DNA of 64,000 nt from Piliocolobus tephrosceles. Lineage: Eukaryota > Chordata > Mammalia > Primates > Cercopithecidae. The notes under the pieces were generated by a model. The model saw nothing but the letters and a program-made list of their open reading frames with translations, did not search any database and had not been told where the DNA came from. Shown in pieces: positions 23,441 through 34,786 of this stretch. Both the position numbers and the translations under genes were made by a program. Location of the stretch: contig NC_045441.1 in the NCBI RefSeq assembly GCF_002776525.5, positions 124,999,610 to 125,063,609 of the forward strand, read 5' to 3'. The first letter of the stretch is position 1, and every line of letters begins with the position of its first letter.

Positions 23441-24043
23441 CAGTTGAGCCTTGAACAATGCGGGGTTAGGGCTGCTAACCCCTGCACAGTTGAAAATCCA
23501 CATATAACTTCTGATGCCCCCAGAACTTAACTACTAACAGCCTACTGTTGGCTGGAAGCCTTAGAGATAACATAAACAGTTGATTAACAGATATTTTGTG
23601 TGTTACATGCATCATATGCTGTATTCTGACAACAAAGTAAGCTAAAGAGATTGTTATTTAGAAAATTGTAAGGAAGAGAAAATACATTTATAGTACTGAA
23701 CTATATTTATCGATGCTGTAAGTTTACATGGTTTACACGATAAATCATCTGTCTGAAGTGGTGGCAACCGCAGCTGCAGACCTCAGACCTCAATCTGCAG
23801 TGCATATCAAGCAATGCAACTTTTTCTTGTAATGTCATGACTTTTTTTCTGCTTCTTGGGAGCATTTCCAGCATCAGTAGTGACACTCCATATGGGTCCC
23901 ATCGTGTTATTCAAGGTTTATGGTATTGCACTAAACATGATGAAGAATACATGAGAGCCACAAAAGATCACTGTGGCCTGTGATCAGCGATCTACTGATG
24001 GAAGGAACTGCTCACATGGAGATGATGAGTGTCACATGGTGGT

Positions 24044-24311
24044 TCTTTTTTTTTTTTTTAGAGAGAGGGTCTCGCTCTGTCACCCAGACTGGAGTGCAGT
24101 GGTGCGATCACCACTCACTGCAGCCTCAACTTCCCTGGCTCAAGCAATCCTCCCACCTCAACCACCTGAGTAGCAGCTGGGACCCCAGGCATACACCACC
24201 ACACCTGGCTAATTTATTTTTATTTTTTGTAGAGATGAGGTCTTCCTATGTTGCCCAGGCTGCTCAATTGATCCTCTTGCCTTGGCCTTTCAAATGGCTG
24301 GGATTACAGGT
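24044..24311 (-). mobile_element. Old Alu (AluJ-like) in Tigger2
   Basis: Reverse Alu with T tail at 24046-24059. Flanks TGTCACATGGTG and TGTCATATGGTG are the target duplication. Confidence 0.9.
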
Positions 24312-24446
24312 GAATGTCATATGGTGTTTTAAGCAGAGAGTCACAGCACTGGAGCTCACTGCAGTGGCAACGGAGAAAGTGGCTACAAAATTATTACAGT
24401 AGTATAGTATGTACCACAGTGAATTTTATGCAATTATGATTTAATA

Positions 24447-24571
24447 CAGCACTTTGGGGGGCTGAGGCAGGAGAATCTCTTGAGCTCAGGAGTACAAGAC
24501 CAGCTTGGGAAACACAGGGAGACCTCATCTCTATTTAAAGGAAAAAAAAAAAAAAAAAAAAAAAAAGAAAA
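24447..24571 (+). mobile_element. Partial Alu with long A tail
   Basis: Begins at CAGCACTTTGGGGGGCTGAGG, so the first ~30 bp of Alu are missing, and ends after one monomer in about 25 A residues. Confidence 0.88.
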
Positions 24572-24720
24572 ACACTGCATCTTTACATTTGTTTACATTT
24601 CTCTTGACTGCGAAGAACACCATGTACAGTATGTAAGTGTATACATAGTTTTGATAATTTTTACTTTTTATAATAGATTATACATATTTTATGGTAGTAA
24701 ATGATAAAACAGTTTCAAAG

Positions 24721-25041
24721 TCTCACATCATAGACCCTTGCCGAACCGTAGTTAGTTTCTTTTCAATTGTCGGAGACAGCGGAGATGATGCACATTTGGT
24801 GTTCCTGCATTGCTTCCTGCACTGAGCCACAGCTCCTTCTCACTGTTGACCAGCACACAGGAGGTGTCAAATGACAGACCTCACTAGCTCTGAAAACCTG
24901 CCTTTGTTTTGTTGATTGGCACCCCTCATGATGACACTTGGGTTTAGCCAACCAAACACTGTTTCAAAGTGACTGCAGGGGCCTTCTCCCCTAGAGCCAC
25001 TGTGAAATCCCATAAATGCATTTATTCCTGGTCCCCAGCCT
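24721..25041. other. Unassigned intergenic DNA
   Basis: No clear family; may include more of the Tigger2 body. Confidence 0.35.
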
Positions 25042-25340
25042 GGCCTGGCGCGGTGGCTTACGCCTATAATTCCAGCACTTTGGGAGGCTGAGGTGGGTGG
25101 ATCACCTGAGGTCAGGAGTTTGAGACCAGCCTGGTCGACATGGTGAAATCCTGTCTCTACTAAAAATACAAAAATTAGCCGGGTGTGGTGGCACGTGCCT
25201 TAGTCCCAGCTACTAGGGAGGCTGAGGCAGGAGCATTGCTTGAACCTGGGAGGCAGAGGTTGCAGTGAGCTGAGATCATGCTATTGCACTCCAACCTGGG
25301 TGACAAGAGCAAAATTCCATCTCAAAAAACAAACAAAAAG
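25042..25340 (+). mobile_element. Full-length Alu, first of a tandem pair
   Basis: GGCCTGGCGCGGTGGCTTACG start, tail of CAAACAAAAAG. The next Alu begins only a few bases later in the same orientation. Confidence 0.93.
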
Positions 25341-25346
25341 AAATTT

Positions 25347-25655
25347 GCTTGGTGCGGTGGCTCACACCATAATCTCAGCACTTTGGGAGGCCAAGGTGGG
25401 TAGCTCACCTGAGGTTGGGAGTTCGAGACCAGCCTGACCAACATGGAGAAACCCCGTCTCTACTAAAAATACAAAATTAGGCATGGTGACGCATGCCTGT
25501 AATCCCAACCACTTGGGAGGCTGAGGCAGGAGAATCACTTGAACCTCCACTGGGAGGTGGAGGTTGCAGTGAGCCGAGATCATGCCATTGCACTCCAGCC
25601 TGGGTGACAAGAGCAAAATTCCATCTCGAAAAACAAAACAAACAAGCAAACCAAA
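25347..25655 (+). mobile_element. Full-length Alu, second of a tandem pair
   Basis: Starts GCTTGGTGCGGTGGCTCAC and carries a small insertion (ACCTCCACTGGGAGG) around the second-monomer start. The pair sits where an MLT1 LTR begins, and the outer part of that LTR is missing. Confidence 0.92.
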
Positions 25656-25985
25656 TTCATTGCCTCACAATTCTAGAGGCCAGAACGTGAAATCAAGGTA
25701 TAGACAGTGTCAGCCTCTTTTGAGATTTCTCTCCTTGGCTTGTAGATGGCTGTCTTCTTATGGTCCTTCTAGGCCTGTCTGGTGCTAATGATCTCTTCTT
25801 TTAGGGACACCAGCCATATTGGAGTAGGGCCCACCCATATGACCTCATTAATTAAGGTAATTAACCTTAATTACCTCTTTAAAGACCCTGTCTCTAAATA
25901 CAGTGACTTTCTGCAGCGCTGGAGGTAGGATTTCAACATATGAGTTTGAGGAGTGGACACAATTCAGCAATTCAGCCCATACATG
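25656..25985 (-). mobile_element. MLT1-type LTR, reverse, partial
   Basis: 'TTGCCTCACAATTCTAGAGGCCAGAA', 'TCTCCTTGGCTTGTAGATGGCTGTCTTC', 'GGGACACCAGCCATATTGGAGTAGGGCCCACCC', 'ACCTCATTAATTAAGG', and 'ATTTCAACATATGAGTTTGAGGAGTGGACACAATTCAG'. The first ~50 bp of the expected order are lost at the Alu junction. Confidence 0.82.
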
Positions 25986-25989
25986 TGGC

Positions 25990-26835
25990 AAAGGAAGGCT
26001 TTATTGATGTGTCACCTTTGAGTAGAGGCCTGAAAGAAGTGAGGGAACCAGTATGTGACTTTCTGGGGGAAGAGCATTCCACGAAGAGAGAACAGCAGGT
26101 GCAAAGGCCCTGAGGTGGGAACGTGCCTGGCTTGGTTCAAAGACAGGAAGCTGTGTGGCTGGAGCCATGTGAGAAAGGAAACGAGCAATGGGAAAAGTTG
26201 GCGTAGAGGCAACAAAGAACAGATCATATAGAAGCCAGAGAGTGACTAGGTCTAACCTACAGGGTCCCCTTGGCTGCTGCACTGGAAGAGACCAAATGGG
26301 GCAAGGGCAGAGGTAGAGGCGGCTGCAATGGATCAGGGTGGTGGCAGTGGACTGGTGAGAAGGGTGTGTTTCTAGATGTATTTTGGAGGTAGAACAGATA
26401 GGATTTGCACTGGATCAGATGGGGTGGTGTGAGAGAAAAAGTCAAGGATGATTCAGGGGTTTTGGCCTGAGCAAATACATGAAAATAAGGAGTAGCCATT
26501 TATGGAGATGACAAGACTGGAGGAGAAGGGCGGTTTGGAGGGAAGATCAGGAGCTCAGGTTGGGGCATGTCAAGTTTGAGATGTTTATTGAAATTCTAAC
26601 TGGACATATTGACTAAACAGCTGAATATTTAAGTCTGGATTTCAGGTGAGAGGTTCAGGTATAAAGATACAAATTTGGGCACCATTGACATATAGATGTT
26701 ATTTAAACCATGAGACTGGATGAGATGACAAGGCAGAGAGAGAGTAAATAGAAAAGATAAGAGATTGTCTAAGTATGAGCCCTGGGGTTCTCCAACATTT
26801 TTCTCCAACAGAAGAAAAAAATCCAAATTACAGAG
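25990..26835 (-). repeat. L2 LINE reverse-transcriptase fragment
   Basis: Minus-strand translation in broken frames gives L2/CR1-type RT C-terminal text, for example DLIQSHGLNN-like and NLSPEIQT then KHLKLDMPQPELLIFP-like residues. These correspond to the region following the catalytic domain. The order of landmarks matches L2 and stops are frequent, so it is a fossil. Confidence 0.85.
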
Positions 26836-28023
26836 GCCTAAGACAACCCCCTTTTAGGTTTCCAAGTTAAATCTTTAGCTGAGATGGTTATTATGATAAG
26901 ACCAGGAATAATTTTTTGGTTTCTTGTTGTCTTAACATTACCACATCTCCTAGAAGCTCTCCTTGGCCTCCTGGCCACCAGAATTTGCTCTTACCAGTGT
27001 CATGGCTGGAGTGAGTCATGGAGGGCACGCAATGTAAGCTACAGAGAATCTTCAAATCTAACACCTGGCCAAGTCTCACCAGAGAAGACTCTCAGTGCAG
27101 GATTAATATTTATGAAGTTGCCCGTCTTGGTCGGGGCCTAGCAAGTCTTTGGTTTCTGGAGGCCAGCCACAGGGGTTGTGTTAACACAGAGGAAAACCAC
27201 AAATGTTGCTAGAGCCCTGTAGAGGGCCATGAAGCTACCATTTACATGTAACCCAACCCTGCAGGGAGAGGGCCTGCAGAGGCCACACTGTGGGGTGGCA
27301 TACTGAGATGATGGACGTCAACTTGGAGATGCAGATGGGGATTGGTTGAAGTAAGCACCCGATTGGGCCCACAAGGGGAAATCTGCCCTTCTGCAGAAAG
27401 GTTTAAGGTTTTAAACCTGCCCATCTTTGAAGAGCAGATATGGGCAGGTTTAGAAAAGCAAAACAGGGTTTAGTGTTCCTGTCCGGTCTTAGCTGTTGGC
27501 ATGGTGAGGTCTCAAGCTGCCTAGTGCTTTTCTCTACATAGGCACAGGCCACCCTGTTATCCTTAAGACTCATTAGAGAGTGGGACATGGCCTCTGTGTG
27601 TCCTTACAGTGCAGAGTTTCCAAGCTGAGGAGCTGGTGGAATGACCGGGGCTGTGGGGGTGTAGGTGGTGCAGTGAGGCAGCATTATATAACGTTGACTC
27701 ACACAATTAGTCCTTTCAAATCTCGTTCCATATTGTTGATGACATCAAAAGGCATATCAGGCAGCGCTGGTCTTTAACACCTCTCTTATCCTTGCTAATC
27801 TTCCTGCATAACACAGAGAAAGCAGGCTGTGAGCTCAGAGCTTTGGGAAGCAACAGGGGCCACCAGAAACTTGAGATCATTGTTTTATTTATTTATTTTT
27901 CACTTTATCTTTTCAGTTACTTCTTATTGATCACAAATAATAGCTGATTTTCCATAATAAATTCCATAAATTATTTAATTAAAAACAGCGACTCAATTTA
28001 AGAAAAAATATTAAAAAATAATA
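26836..28023. other. Unassigned intergenic DNA
   Basis: Several short overlapping frames on both strands, none with a recognisable domain. No repeat family seen. Confidence 0.45.
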
Positions 28024-28358
28024 GGCTGGACACGGTGACTCACACCTGTAATCCCAACACTTTGGGAGGCTGAGACAGGTGGATCACTTGAGCTTAGGAC
28101 TTCAAGACCAGCCCGGACAAGACGGTGAAAACTCATCTCTACCAAAAATACAAAAATACAAAAATACAAAAATAAAAAAATAAAATAGCCAGGCGTGGTG
28201 GCAGGCACTGGCAGTCCCAGCGACTTGGAAGGCTGAGGTGGGAGGATCGCTTGAGCCCAGGGGCAGAAGCTGCAGTGAGCCGAGATTGTGCCACTGCACT
28301 CCAGTCTGGGTGACAGAGAGAGACCCTGTCTCAAAAAAACAAAACAAAACAAAAAACA
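28024..28358 (+). mobile_element. Alu with expanded middle A-rich linker
   Basis: GGCTGGACACGGTGACTCAC start. The linker carries repeated CAAAAATA units (28146-28188), lengthening the element. Frames of 150 and 85 codons on the minus strand here are Alu translations. Confidence 0.92.
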
Positions 28359-28509
28359 AGGGCTCTGTGGATATGGCAAAAATCCTGACGGTAATATAGG
28401 AATGACTGAAGTATTAGAAAAGTGGCTCCAGTGAAGTATCACATTTGGCTGCATGGAGTGCAAGTGCCTTTAATAATAGTAGAGATTTCTAGGTTGGAAA
28501 TCATTGCCC

Positions 28510-29310
28510 CTAAGAATTTTGAAGACATTGCTCCATTGTCTTCCAGTTTCCAGAGTTGCTGGGGAGAAGTCAGAAGTCATGCTGACCCCTGACTGCTGAC
28601 CCTTTATCAGTAATTTTGTTCTCCTCTCTCAGGAAGCCAGCAGGATCTTTTGCTTGTTCTCAGAGCTCTGAAGTTTCATGGCGAGGTGCCTTGGTGTGGA
28701 CCTCCTTTCAGCCTTTGTGCTGGAGACTCAGTGAGACCTTTCTCATAGGCACCAGCTCTGGGACATTTTCTGGAGTATAATAATAATTTTTTTTCTGTTA
28801 ATATTAATTTTATGATGATTTTTTGTTCTTATTGTTTTCTGTTTCTCTGTTATCTGAAGAGCTCCTGTTTCTTCAGATGCTAGCTCTCCTCTTCAGTTTC
28901 TCTACTTTTTTTCTCTTTTCCCTTCTGTTTTCCATCTGTTTGTCTTGCTTTTTATTTTCTGCATGATTTTCCTCAATCTTTTAACACTTTTATTTATTGA
29001 GCTCTGAAGTTTTGCTCTTATACATTTATTTTCTAAGAATTGTTCATTTTTCTGTTTTGTGAAAATTCTTTTTCAGAGCATAGTATTCTTATTTCCTAGA
29101 CAATATCTTCTTTGTATCTTTCTTAGGATATATATATATATATATATATATACACATTTGTTGTTGTTGTTTAGCTTTGTTTTCTTTTTTCTGGATAGTC
29201 TTTGTTTCCTGTAAGTTGATTTTTCTTTTTTCTGTCTGTGTTTTGTCTTTCATTATAAATGCTTTCCTTAAGTGTCTGGTGATCCTTTGCTGTCACTTCA
29301 TGAGTGTGAG
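28510..29310 (-). repeat. Probable old L1 (L1M) antisense segment
   Basis: 'GAAGACATTGCTCCATTGTCTTCCAGTTTCC', 'TTTCATGGCGAGGTGCCTTGGTGTGGACC' and T-rich text with 'TCTCTGTTATCTGAAGAGC' resemble an antisense old L1 tract common in primate DNA. Assignment rests on memory of that tract only. Confidence 0.5.
29128..29153. repeat. (TA)n microsatellite
   Basis: About 13 uninterrupted AT units ending at ACACATTTG. Confidence 0.96.
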
Positions 29311-29330
29311 GAATTAAAAAGTGATTAGGA

Positions 29331-29626
29331 CTGGGCATGGTGGCTCACACCTGTAATCCTGGCACTTTGGGAGGCCAAGGCAGGCAGATCATCTGAGGTC
29401 AGGAGTTCAAGACCAGCCTGGCCAACACGGTGATACCCCATCTATACTAAAACTACAAAAACTAGCCAGGTGTGGTGGCAGGTGCCTGTACTCACAGCTA
29501 CTCAGGAGGCTGAGGCAGGGAGACGCACTTAAACCAGGGAGGTGGAGGTTGCAGTGAGCCGAGATCATACTATTGTACTCTACCTTGGAAGACAGAGTGA
29601 GACTCCATCTCAAAAAAAAAAAAAAA
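29331..29626 (+). mobile_element. Full-length Alu with target duplication
   Basis: AAAAAGTGATTAG occurs just before the Alu start (about 29316-29328) and again after the A tail (about 29622-29634). Confidence 0.93.
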
Positions 29627-29639
29627 GTGATTAGAATAT

Positions 29640-30608
29640 ACAACATAACTTAAGACAGGGACTCTGATATTTGTATGCCAATGTTCATAGCAGCATTATT
29701 CACAACAGTCTAAAGGTAGAGATAACTCAAATGTCCATCAACTGATGAATGGTTGAACAAAATGTGTTATCTATATAAAACGGAATATTATTTAGCCATC
29801 AAAGATATGCCCCCCCCCTTTTTTTTTTTTGAGACAGGGTCTGTCGCGGGCTGGAGTGCAGTGATGTAATCATAGCTCTTGGCAGCCTCGACCTCCCTGG
29901 CTCAAGCGATCCTCTCACCTCAGCCTCCTGAGTAGCTGGGACTACAAGGGCAACCCACCATGCCCAGCTGATTTTTTTTTTTTTTGTAGAGATGGGAGTC
30001 TCACTATGTTGCCCAGGCTGGTCTCAACTCCTGGGCTCAAGCAATTCTCCCAACTCAGCCTCATGAGTAGCTGGGACTACTCATGAGGTGCACCTCTACA
30101 CCTAGCTAATTTTTGTATTTTTGTCGTTATGGATACAGGTTTCCACTATGTTGTCCAGGCTTGTCTTGAACTCCTGAGCTCAAGTGATTCACTGTCCTCG
30201 GCTTCCCAGAGTACTTGGATTATAGGCGTGAGCCACTGTGCCTGGCCAGAAATGCAATTCTGATACAAGCTACGGTGTAGATGAATCTGGAAAACATTAT
30301 GCTAAGTGAAATAAGCTAGGCACAAAAGGAAAAGGTAGCATATGATTCCACTTACATGATGTATCTAGAATAGGCAGATTGGTGGAGACAGAAAGCAGAT
30401 TTAGAAGTTACCAGGGGCTTGTGGGAGAAGAGATGAAGGAGTGATTGCTTAATGGGCACAGTTTCTGTTTGGGGTAATGAAAAAGTTACAGAAATAGATA
30501 GTGGTGATGGTTGCACAAAATTGTGAATATACTTATTGCCATTGAATTGTAAACTTAAAAATGGCTAAAATGGCATATTTTATGTTTTATATAGTTTACT
30601 ACAACAGG
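29640..30608 (+). mobile_element. Old L1 3' end, Alu-interrupted
   Basis: 'GCCAATGTTCATAGCAGCATTATTCACAACAG', 'ATGTCCATCAACTGATGAATGG' and after the Alu 'ATTATGCTAAGTGAAATAAGC', 'TGATTCCACTTACATGATGTATCTAGAATAGGC', ending 'TAGTTTACTACAACAGGG'. This is the ORF2 C-terminus and 3' UTR of an L1M-type element. Confidence 0.82.
29819..30247 (-). mobile_element. Trimeric (three-arm) Alu
   Basis: About 430 bp in one orientation with three successive monomer-like blocks. Each has an AGTAGCTGGGACTAC or equivalent A/B-box-proximal block: about 29931-29945 and 30066-30080, plus a diverged third copy ending GCCACTGTGCCTGGCC. Two internal T-rich or 'GTAGAGATGG' boundaries separate the arms. A normal Alu has two monomers and about 300 bp. 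Confidence 0.8.
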
Positions 30609-31040
30609 GAAAAAAAAGTGAATGGAAGCCCTGAGGTAGGAATTACTGAATGTGAGGGCCACTGTGAGTTCTGGCTGGGCCGCTTCCTTAGGGAATCCTG
30701 GATTTCAGAACCTTTAGACTGAGAAGCCCCAGTGAAGCCTCTTTCTGTGACTTGCCTGAAGCACACAGACCTGTGTACTGGTGTTTTGAGAGGCAGTGAG
30801 AGGAAGAGGCTGGGAGGAGAAAGGGCTCAACATTTAAAACAAGTTTCTACTGAATCTGCTGTTCTCAGCATGACTAACACCTTCACCCAAGCCTGGTGTT
30901 CCCTGGCCCAGAGGCCTCTGCCTTACTTGTTCCAGAAAATACACGTCCAGGCTGCCTCTATGGAGAGGGAGAGGAGCAGTCACCCGGTTGTGCAGAGGGG
31001 AAAGGCACCTTGAGGTCAAAGTGTTTTCAGGATGAATTTA
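30609..31040. other. Unassigned intergenic DNA
   Basis: A 93-codon frame (30732-31013) has no recognisable domain and is opposed by an antisense frame. Confidence 0.5.
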
Positions 31041-31044
31041 CAAC

Positions 31045-31596
31045 TGTCAGAGGTGCTTAAACCAGAGCAACTCTATCTTGAATAGGAGCTGGGTAAAATG
31101 AGGCTGAGACCTACCAGGCTGCTTTTACAGACCTTTAAGGCATTCCAAGTCACAGGATGAGATAGGAGGTCGGCACAATATACAGGTCATAAAGACCTTA
31201 CTCATAAAACAGGCTGTAGTAAAGAAACTGGTCAAAACCTACCAAAACCAAGATGGCCACAGGAGTGACTTCTGGTCGTCCTCACTGCTGCACTCCCACC
31301 AGCACCATGACAGTTTACAAATGTCATGGCAACGTGAGGAAGTTACCCTATATGGTCTAAAAAGGGGAGGCATGAATAATCCACCCCTTCTTTAGCATAT
31401 CATCAAGAAATAACCACAAAAATGGGCAACCAGCAGCCCTTGGGGCTGCTCTCTATGGAGTAGCCATTCTTTTATTCCTTTACTTTCTTAATAAACTTGC
31501 TTTTGCTTTGCACTGTGGAGTTGCCCTGATTTCTTTCTTGCAAAAGATTCAAGAACCCTCTCTTGGGGTCTGGATCTGGACCCTTTTCCCGTAACA
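31045..31596 (+). mobile_element. Complete solo LTR of an ERV1-class endogenous retrovirus
   Basis: 552 bp beginning TGTCAGAGG and ending GTAACA, with perfect 4-bp duplications CAAC at 31041-31044 and 31597-31600. A 4-bp duplication is typical of gammaretrovirus-like (ERV1) integration. It contains a polyadenylation signal AATAAA at about 31490 preceded by TTTATTCC and TTTACTTTCTT, and a purine/CCAAT-poor U3 with 'CCTATATGGTCTAAAAAGGGGAGGCATG', possibly the TATA-like promoter area. No gag, pol or env sequence is attached; the provirus was lost by LTR-LTR recombination. Family name not assigned. Confidence 0.88.
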
Positions 31597-31600
31597 CAAC

Positions 31601-33149
31601 CACTCCTTTTATTTTTAGACCTTTCTCCATCTTCACTTCCAGAAGTCTCTGGTTCTTACAATGTTCAGATCTTCGGGAGTCCTAAAGTAAAAAAATAGGC
31701 TGCTTCTCAGCTGTACCCACTGCAGTTTAGGGATCAGATTTTGTGGATTTATATCGTGTTTTTAAAAAGTCAATTTGTTGTTTTAAAGAGACCTAATTTC
31801 TTTAACCCAGACTTATTTATGACCACATTAAGTTTTCAAAAAAATTCAACTCTCTTTTAATAGCTGCTTTTGGACTTAATTGCATTATGGCCAAAGATGT
31901 GATCTGTCTATAGCGTTTCTCACATTTTAGGAAACTTCTTTTGTGATCTACTGTATGTTCAACTTTTGTAAATGTTCTCTTGTGTACTTGACTCTTTGAA
32001 GTAGGCAGAATGGGATTATTATTATCCCTGTATTTTAGGCAGATAATCAGGAGTCCAGAGAAGGTTCAAGACTTGTCCAAAGTCCCACAGTAAAGCTGGA
32101 CCAGAACAGAGGAATGGGGGAGAAAGTATCAGAGCATGATGTGAAGCACACAGACTCCAGTCCTGTTGCCTAGGCTATGGCATGTGCCAGCCAACTGACA
32201 GCTGGAGATCATGATAGTTCCTACTTGCTACCATTGTTTGGAGGGCTTCCTATGTGGCGTAAACACTCAGAATCTGTTATTATTATTCCTTTTTACTCTT
32301 CATCCAGGTTTCACAATGCCTCTTGTATAGAGGAGTCATTCCAGTAAAGATGACGTCATTAGAAACTTTGGCAGCTACTCTTCAACCCTACCATTTCTAT
32401 TATATCCTGGCCACTGTGCGTAAGAGAGATTATGGCTACAAATACCACAGTCTAAGCATAGAAAAGCTTCCTGGAAGGAATCCATAGAAAGGGCACACAA
32501 GTCAATTCAGCAAGCTCTGTATTGAGGGCCTACCATGTGGCTAGTGTACCATTCTTATCAGAGTTATTTTCTGTCTTTTGGGGTTCATTTATGCCTTAAA
32601 AATGTAAATGCTCACCAAAACTTTTGTGTAGTAAAAACAACAAAGATGCTTACAGAAAAGGTTAAAGGTAGCTGGGAAAGTGGGGGCAGTGGTGATGGGA
32701 GGTAGCCATTCATTTTATGGCAGAGTTTTCTAAATAAAAGGAATTATCTGGGCTGCCCAGACTGTTGGGTGCTAATCCCTACAATAATTACCCACAAAGC
32801 TTTCAGAGCCACAGAATCCACCAGCTGGGAGAGAGTGCGGCCAGTGGTAGATGTCCATTGAGCTGTTTGTGTTGAAGCCGAGTTCTCTCTTTCTCTTTTG
32901 TGGACACAAACAGCTGACAGTCTTAAAATAAAGGCACTTTGCCCGCCTCTGATCTGGATGCCTGGAAATAGGCCAGCCCCCCATCTCCCTTGTTGCAGAC
33001 CCTGTGTTCCACATCTGTCTCCATGAAACCAGCTTTTACATCTGTTCTTTACTTTGAATCTTCCCAGCTTCTGGGACAAAATGAAAGCATTGTTGATGAT
33101 TTATTTCTTTACTCTCACCACTATTGCAGGGAATGTAATATGAAGGGAC
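31601..33149. other. Mostly unassigned DNA with one MIR piece
   Basis: Apart from the MIR at about 31985-32110 nothing is recognised. Overlapping reverse frames at 32744-33079 have no family match. Confidence 0.45.
31985..32110 (-). repeat. MIR SINE fragment, reverse
   Basis: 'GGATTATTATTATCCCTGTATTTTAGGCAGATAATCAGGAG' and 'AAGACTTGTCCAAAGTCCCACAGTAAAGCTGG' match antisense MIR order. Confidence 0.8.
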
Positions 33150-33217
33150 ATTTAAAAATACTTTTTATTTTGGAATAATGTTAGACTTTGAGAAAAGTTG
33201 CAAAACAGCACAAAGCA

Positions 33218-33519
33218 GCTGAGTGCAGTGGCTCATGCCTGTAATCCCAGCACTTTAGGAGGCCAAGCTGGGTGGATCACCTGAGGTCAGGAGTGCAAGA
33301 CTAGCCTGGCCAACATGGTGAAACCCCATCTCTACAAAAAATAAAAAAATGATCCGGGCATGGTGGCATGTACCTGTAATCCCAGCTACTTGGGAGGCTG
33401 AGGCAGGAGAATCCCTTGAACCAGGAGGCAGAGGTTGCAGTGAGCAGAGACCGTGCCACAACACTCCCCCCTGGGCGACAGAGTGAGAGCAAGAATCCAT
33501 CTCAAAAAAAAAAAAAAAA
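33218..33519 (+). mobile_element. Full-length Alu left of the assembly gap
   Basis: GCTGAGTGCAGTGGCTCATG start, A tail running into the Ns. Preceded by AAAACAGCACAAAGCA (33202-33217), which recurs as AAAACAACACAAAGCA at 33728-33743 on the far side of the gap. Confidence 0.93.
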
Positions 33520-33619
33520 NNNNNNNNNNNNNNNNNNNNNNNNNNNNNNNNNNNNNNNNNNNNNNNNNNNNNNNNNNNNNNNNNNNNNNNNNNNNNNNNN
33601 NNNNNNNNNNNNNNNNNNN
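33520..33619. other. Assembly gap, 100 N
   Basis: Exactly 100 Ns, the usual placeholder for a gap of unknown size, between an Alu tail and the 3' end of a second Alu. All frames shown across it are meaningless. Confidence 1.
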
Positions 33620-33727
33620 GCTTGCAGTGAGCCGAGATTGCGCCACTGCACTCCAGCCTGGGCGACAGAGCAAGACTTTAAAAAAACAAAAAACAAAAGA
33701 AAACAAAACCAAAACTTCCCCAGAACC
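33620..33727 (+). mobile_element. 3' end of a second Alu, right of the gap
   Basis: 'TTGCAGTGAGCCGAGATTGCGCC' to 'GGGCGACAGAGCAAGACTTT' with a CAAAA-rich tail. Its bases differ from the same region of the Alu left of the gap, so it is a different copy and not a duplicated read. Confidence 0.92.
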
Positions 33728-34343
33728 AAAACAACACAAAGCATTTTCCTGTACCTTTCACCTGGCTGCCCTAATGTAAACAACATCTTCTAGAACCGTA
33801 GTACAATGGTCAAAACCAAGAAATTATCACTGGTACAATATTAGTAACTCAACTATAGGCTTTCTTTGGAATTCACCTGTTTTCCCATTCATGTCCTTTG
33901 TCTGTTACAGGATTCCATCCAGCTCCAGTGTTGCATTTAACTGTCATGTCTCCGCGTCTCCTTCAATCTGTGACAGTTCCTAGGTCTTTCCTTTTCTTTC
34001 ATGGCCTTGACACTTCTGAAGAGGAATGGTCAGGTGTTCTGCAGACTATCCTTCAATTTGGGTTTGTGTATTGTTTTTCATGATTCGATTGTAGTTGTGT
34101 ATTTTTGGCAAGAATATCTCAGAAGTGATGTGTCCTTCTCAGAGCATTATGCCAGGGGTACATGATGTTGATAGGGCTCATTGCTGGTGCGTTTTCCTTG
34201 AACACGGGTGAAGGTATGTCTGAAGGGCTTTTCCACTGTAAAGTTATTATGTTTCCTTTTGTAATCAATAAATATGAGGGAGATACTTTCAGATTATACA
34301 AATATTTTGTTTTTCCTCAAACTTTTGCCCACTCATTTTGGCG

Positions 34344-34345
<2 letters not shown>

Positions 34346-34386
<41 letters not shown>

Positions 34387-34644
34387 TAGGCTGGAGTGTA
34401 GTGGCACAATCTCAGCTCACTGCAACGTCTGCCTCCCAGGTTCAAACAATTCTTGTGCCTCAGCCTCCTGAGTAGCTTGGACTACAAGTGTGTGCCACCA
34501 CACCTCGCTAATTTTTATATTTTTAGTAGAGATGAGGTTTCACCATGTTGGCCAGGCTGGTCTCCAATTCCTGACCTCAAGTGATCTACCCCCCTCAGCC
34601 TCCCAAAGTGCTGGGATTACAGGTATGAGCCACCATGCATGGCC
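34346..34644 (-). mobile_element. Alu with 38-T tail, missing 3' terminal bases
   Basis: Uninterrupted T run 34346-34383, then GCTTAGGCTGGAGTGTAG. The usual GAGACAGAGTCTC block between tail and body is absent, so either a deletion or tail replacement occurred. Confidence 0.92.
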
Positions 34645-34786
34645 ATTACTGTGGAGTTTTAATGGTGATTGTTTATTTCTTTCTTCTATATTTATTAAAT
34701 GAAGTTCTTTTGTAAGGAGGAGCTATGTCTTATTGCTAATTTTCTTATTCGGTTTCTTATTTATATCAGAATAGATTCATGTATTC

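Larger units (their letters stand above)
23441..24720 (+). mobile_element. Tigger2-family DNA transposon, interrupted by two Alus
   Basis: Left terminus CAGTTGAGCCTTGAACAATG at 23441 preceded by TA, then 'AGTTGAAAATCCACATATAACTT' and 'TTAACTACTAACAGCCTACTGTTGGCTGGAAGCC', diagnostic of Tigger2. A reverse Alu (24044-24311) and a partial forward Alu (24447-24571) break it. I could not find the right terminal repeat, so the end at about 24720 is an estimate. Confidence 0.72.

Noticed and set aside
23980..24402. 140-codon plus frame
   Set aside because: Runs through an Alu inserted in Tigger2; not a gene.
28011..28463. 150-codon minus-strand frame
   Set aside because: Alu translation (residues of the LECSGTISAHC type) with flanking sequence.
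33386..33793. Open frames of 94-125 codons crossing 33520-33619
   Set aside because: Cross 100 Ns; the flanking codons are Alu and A-tail translations.
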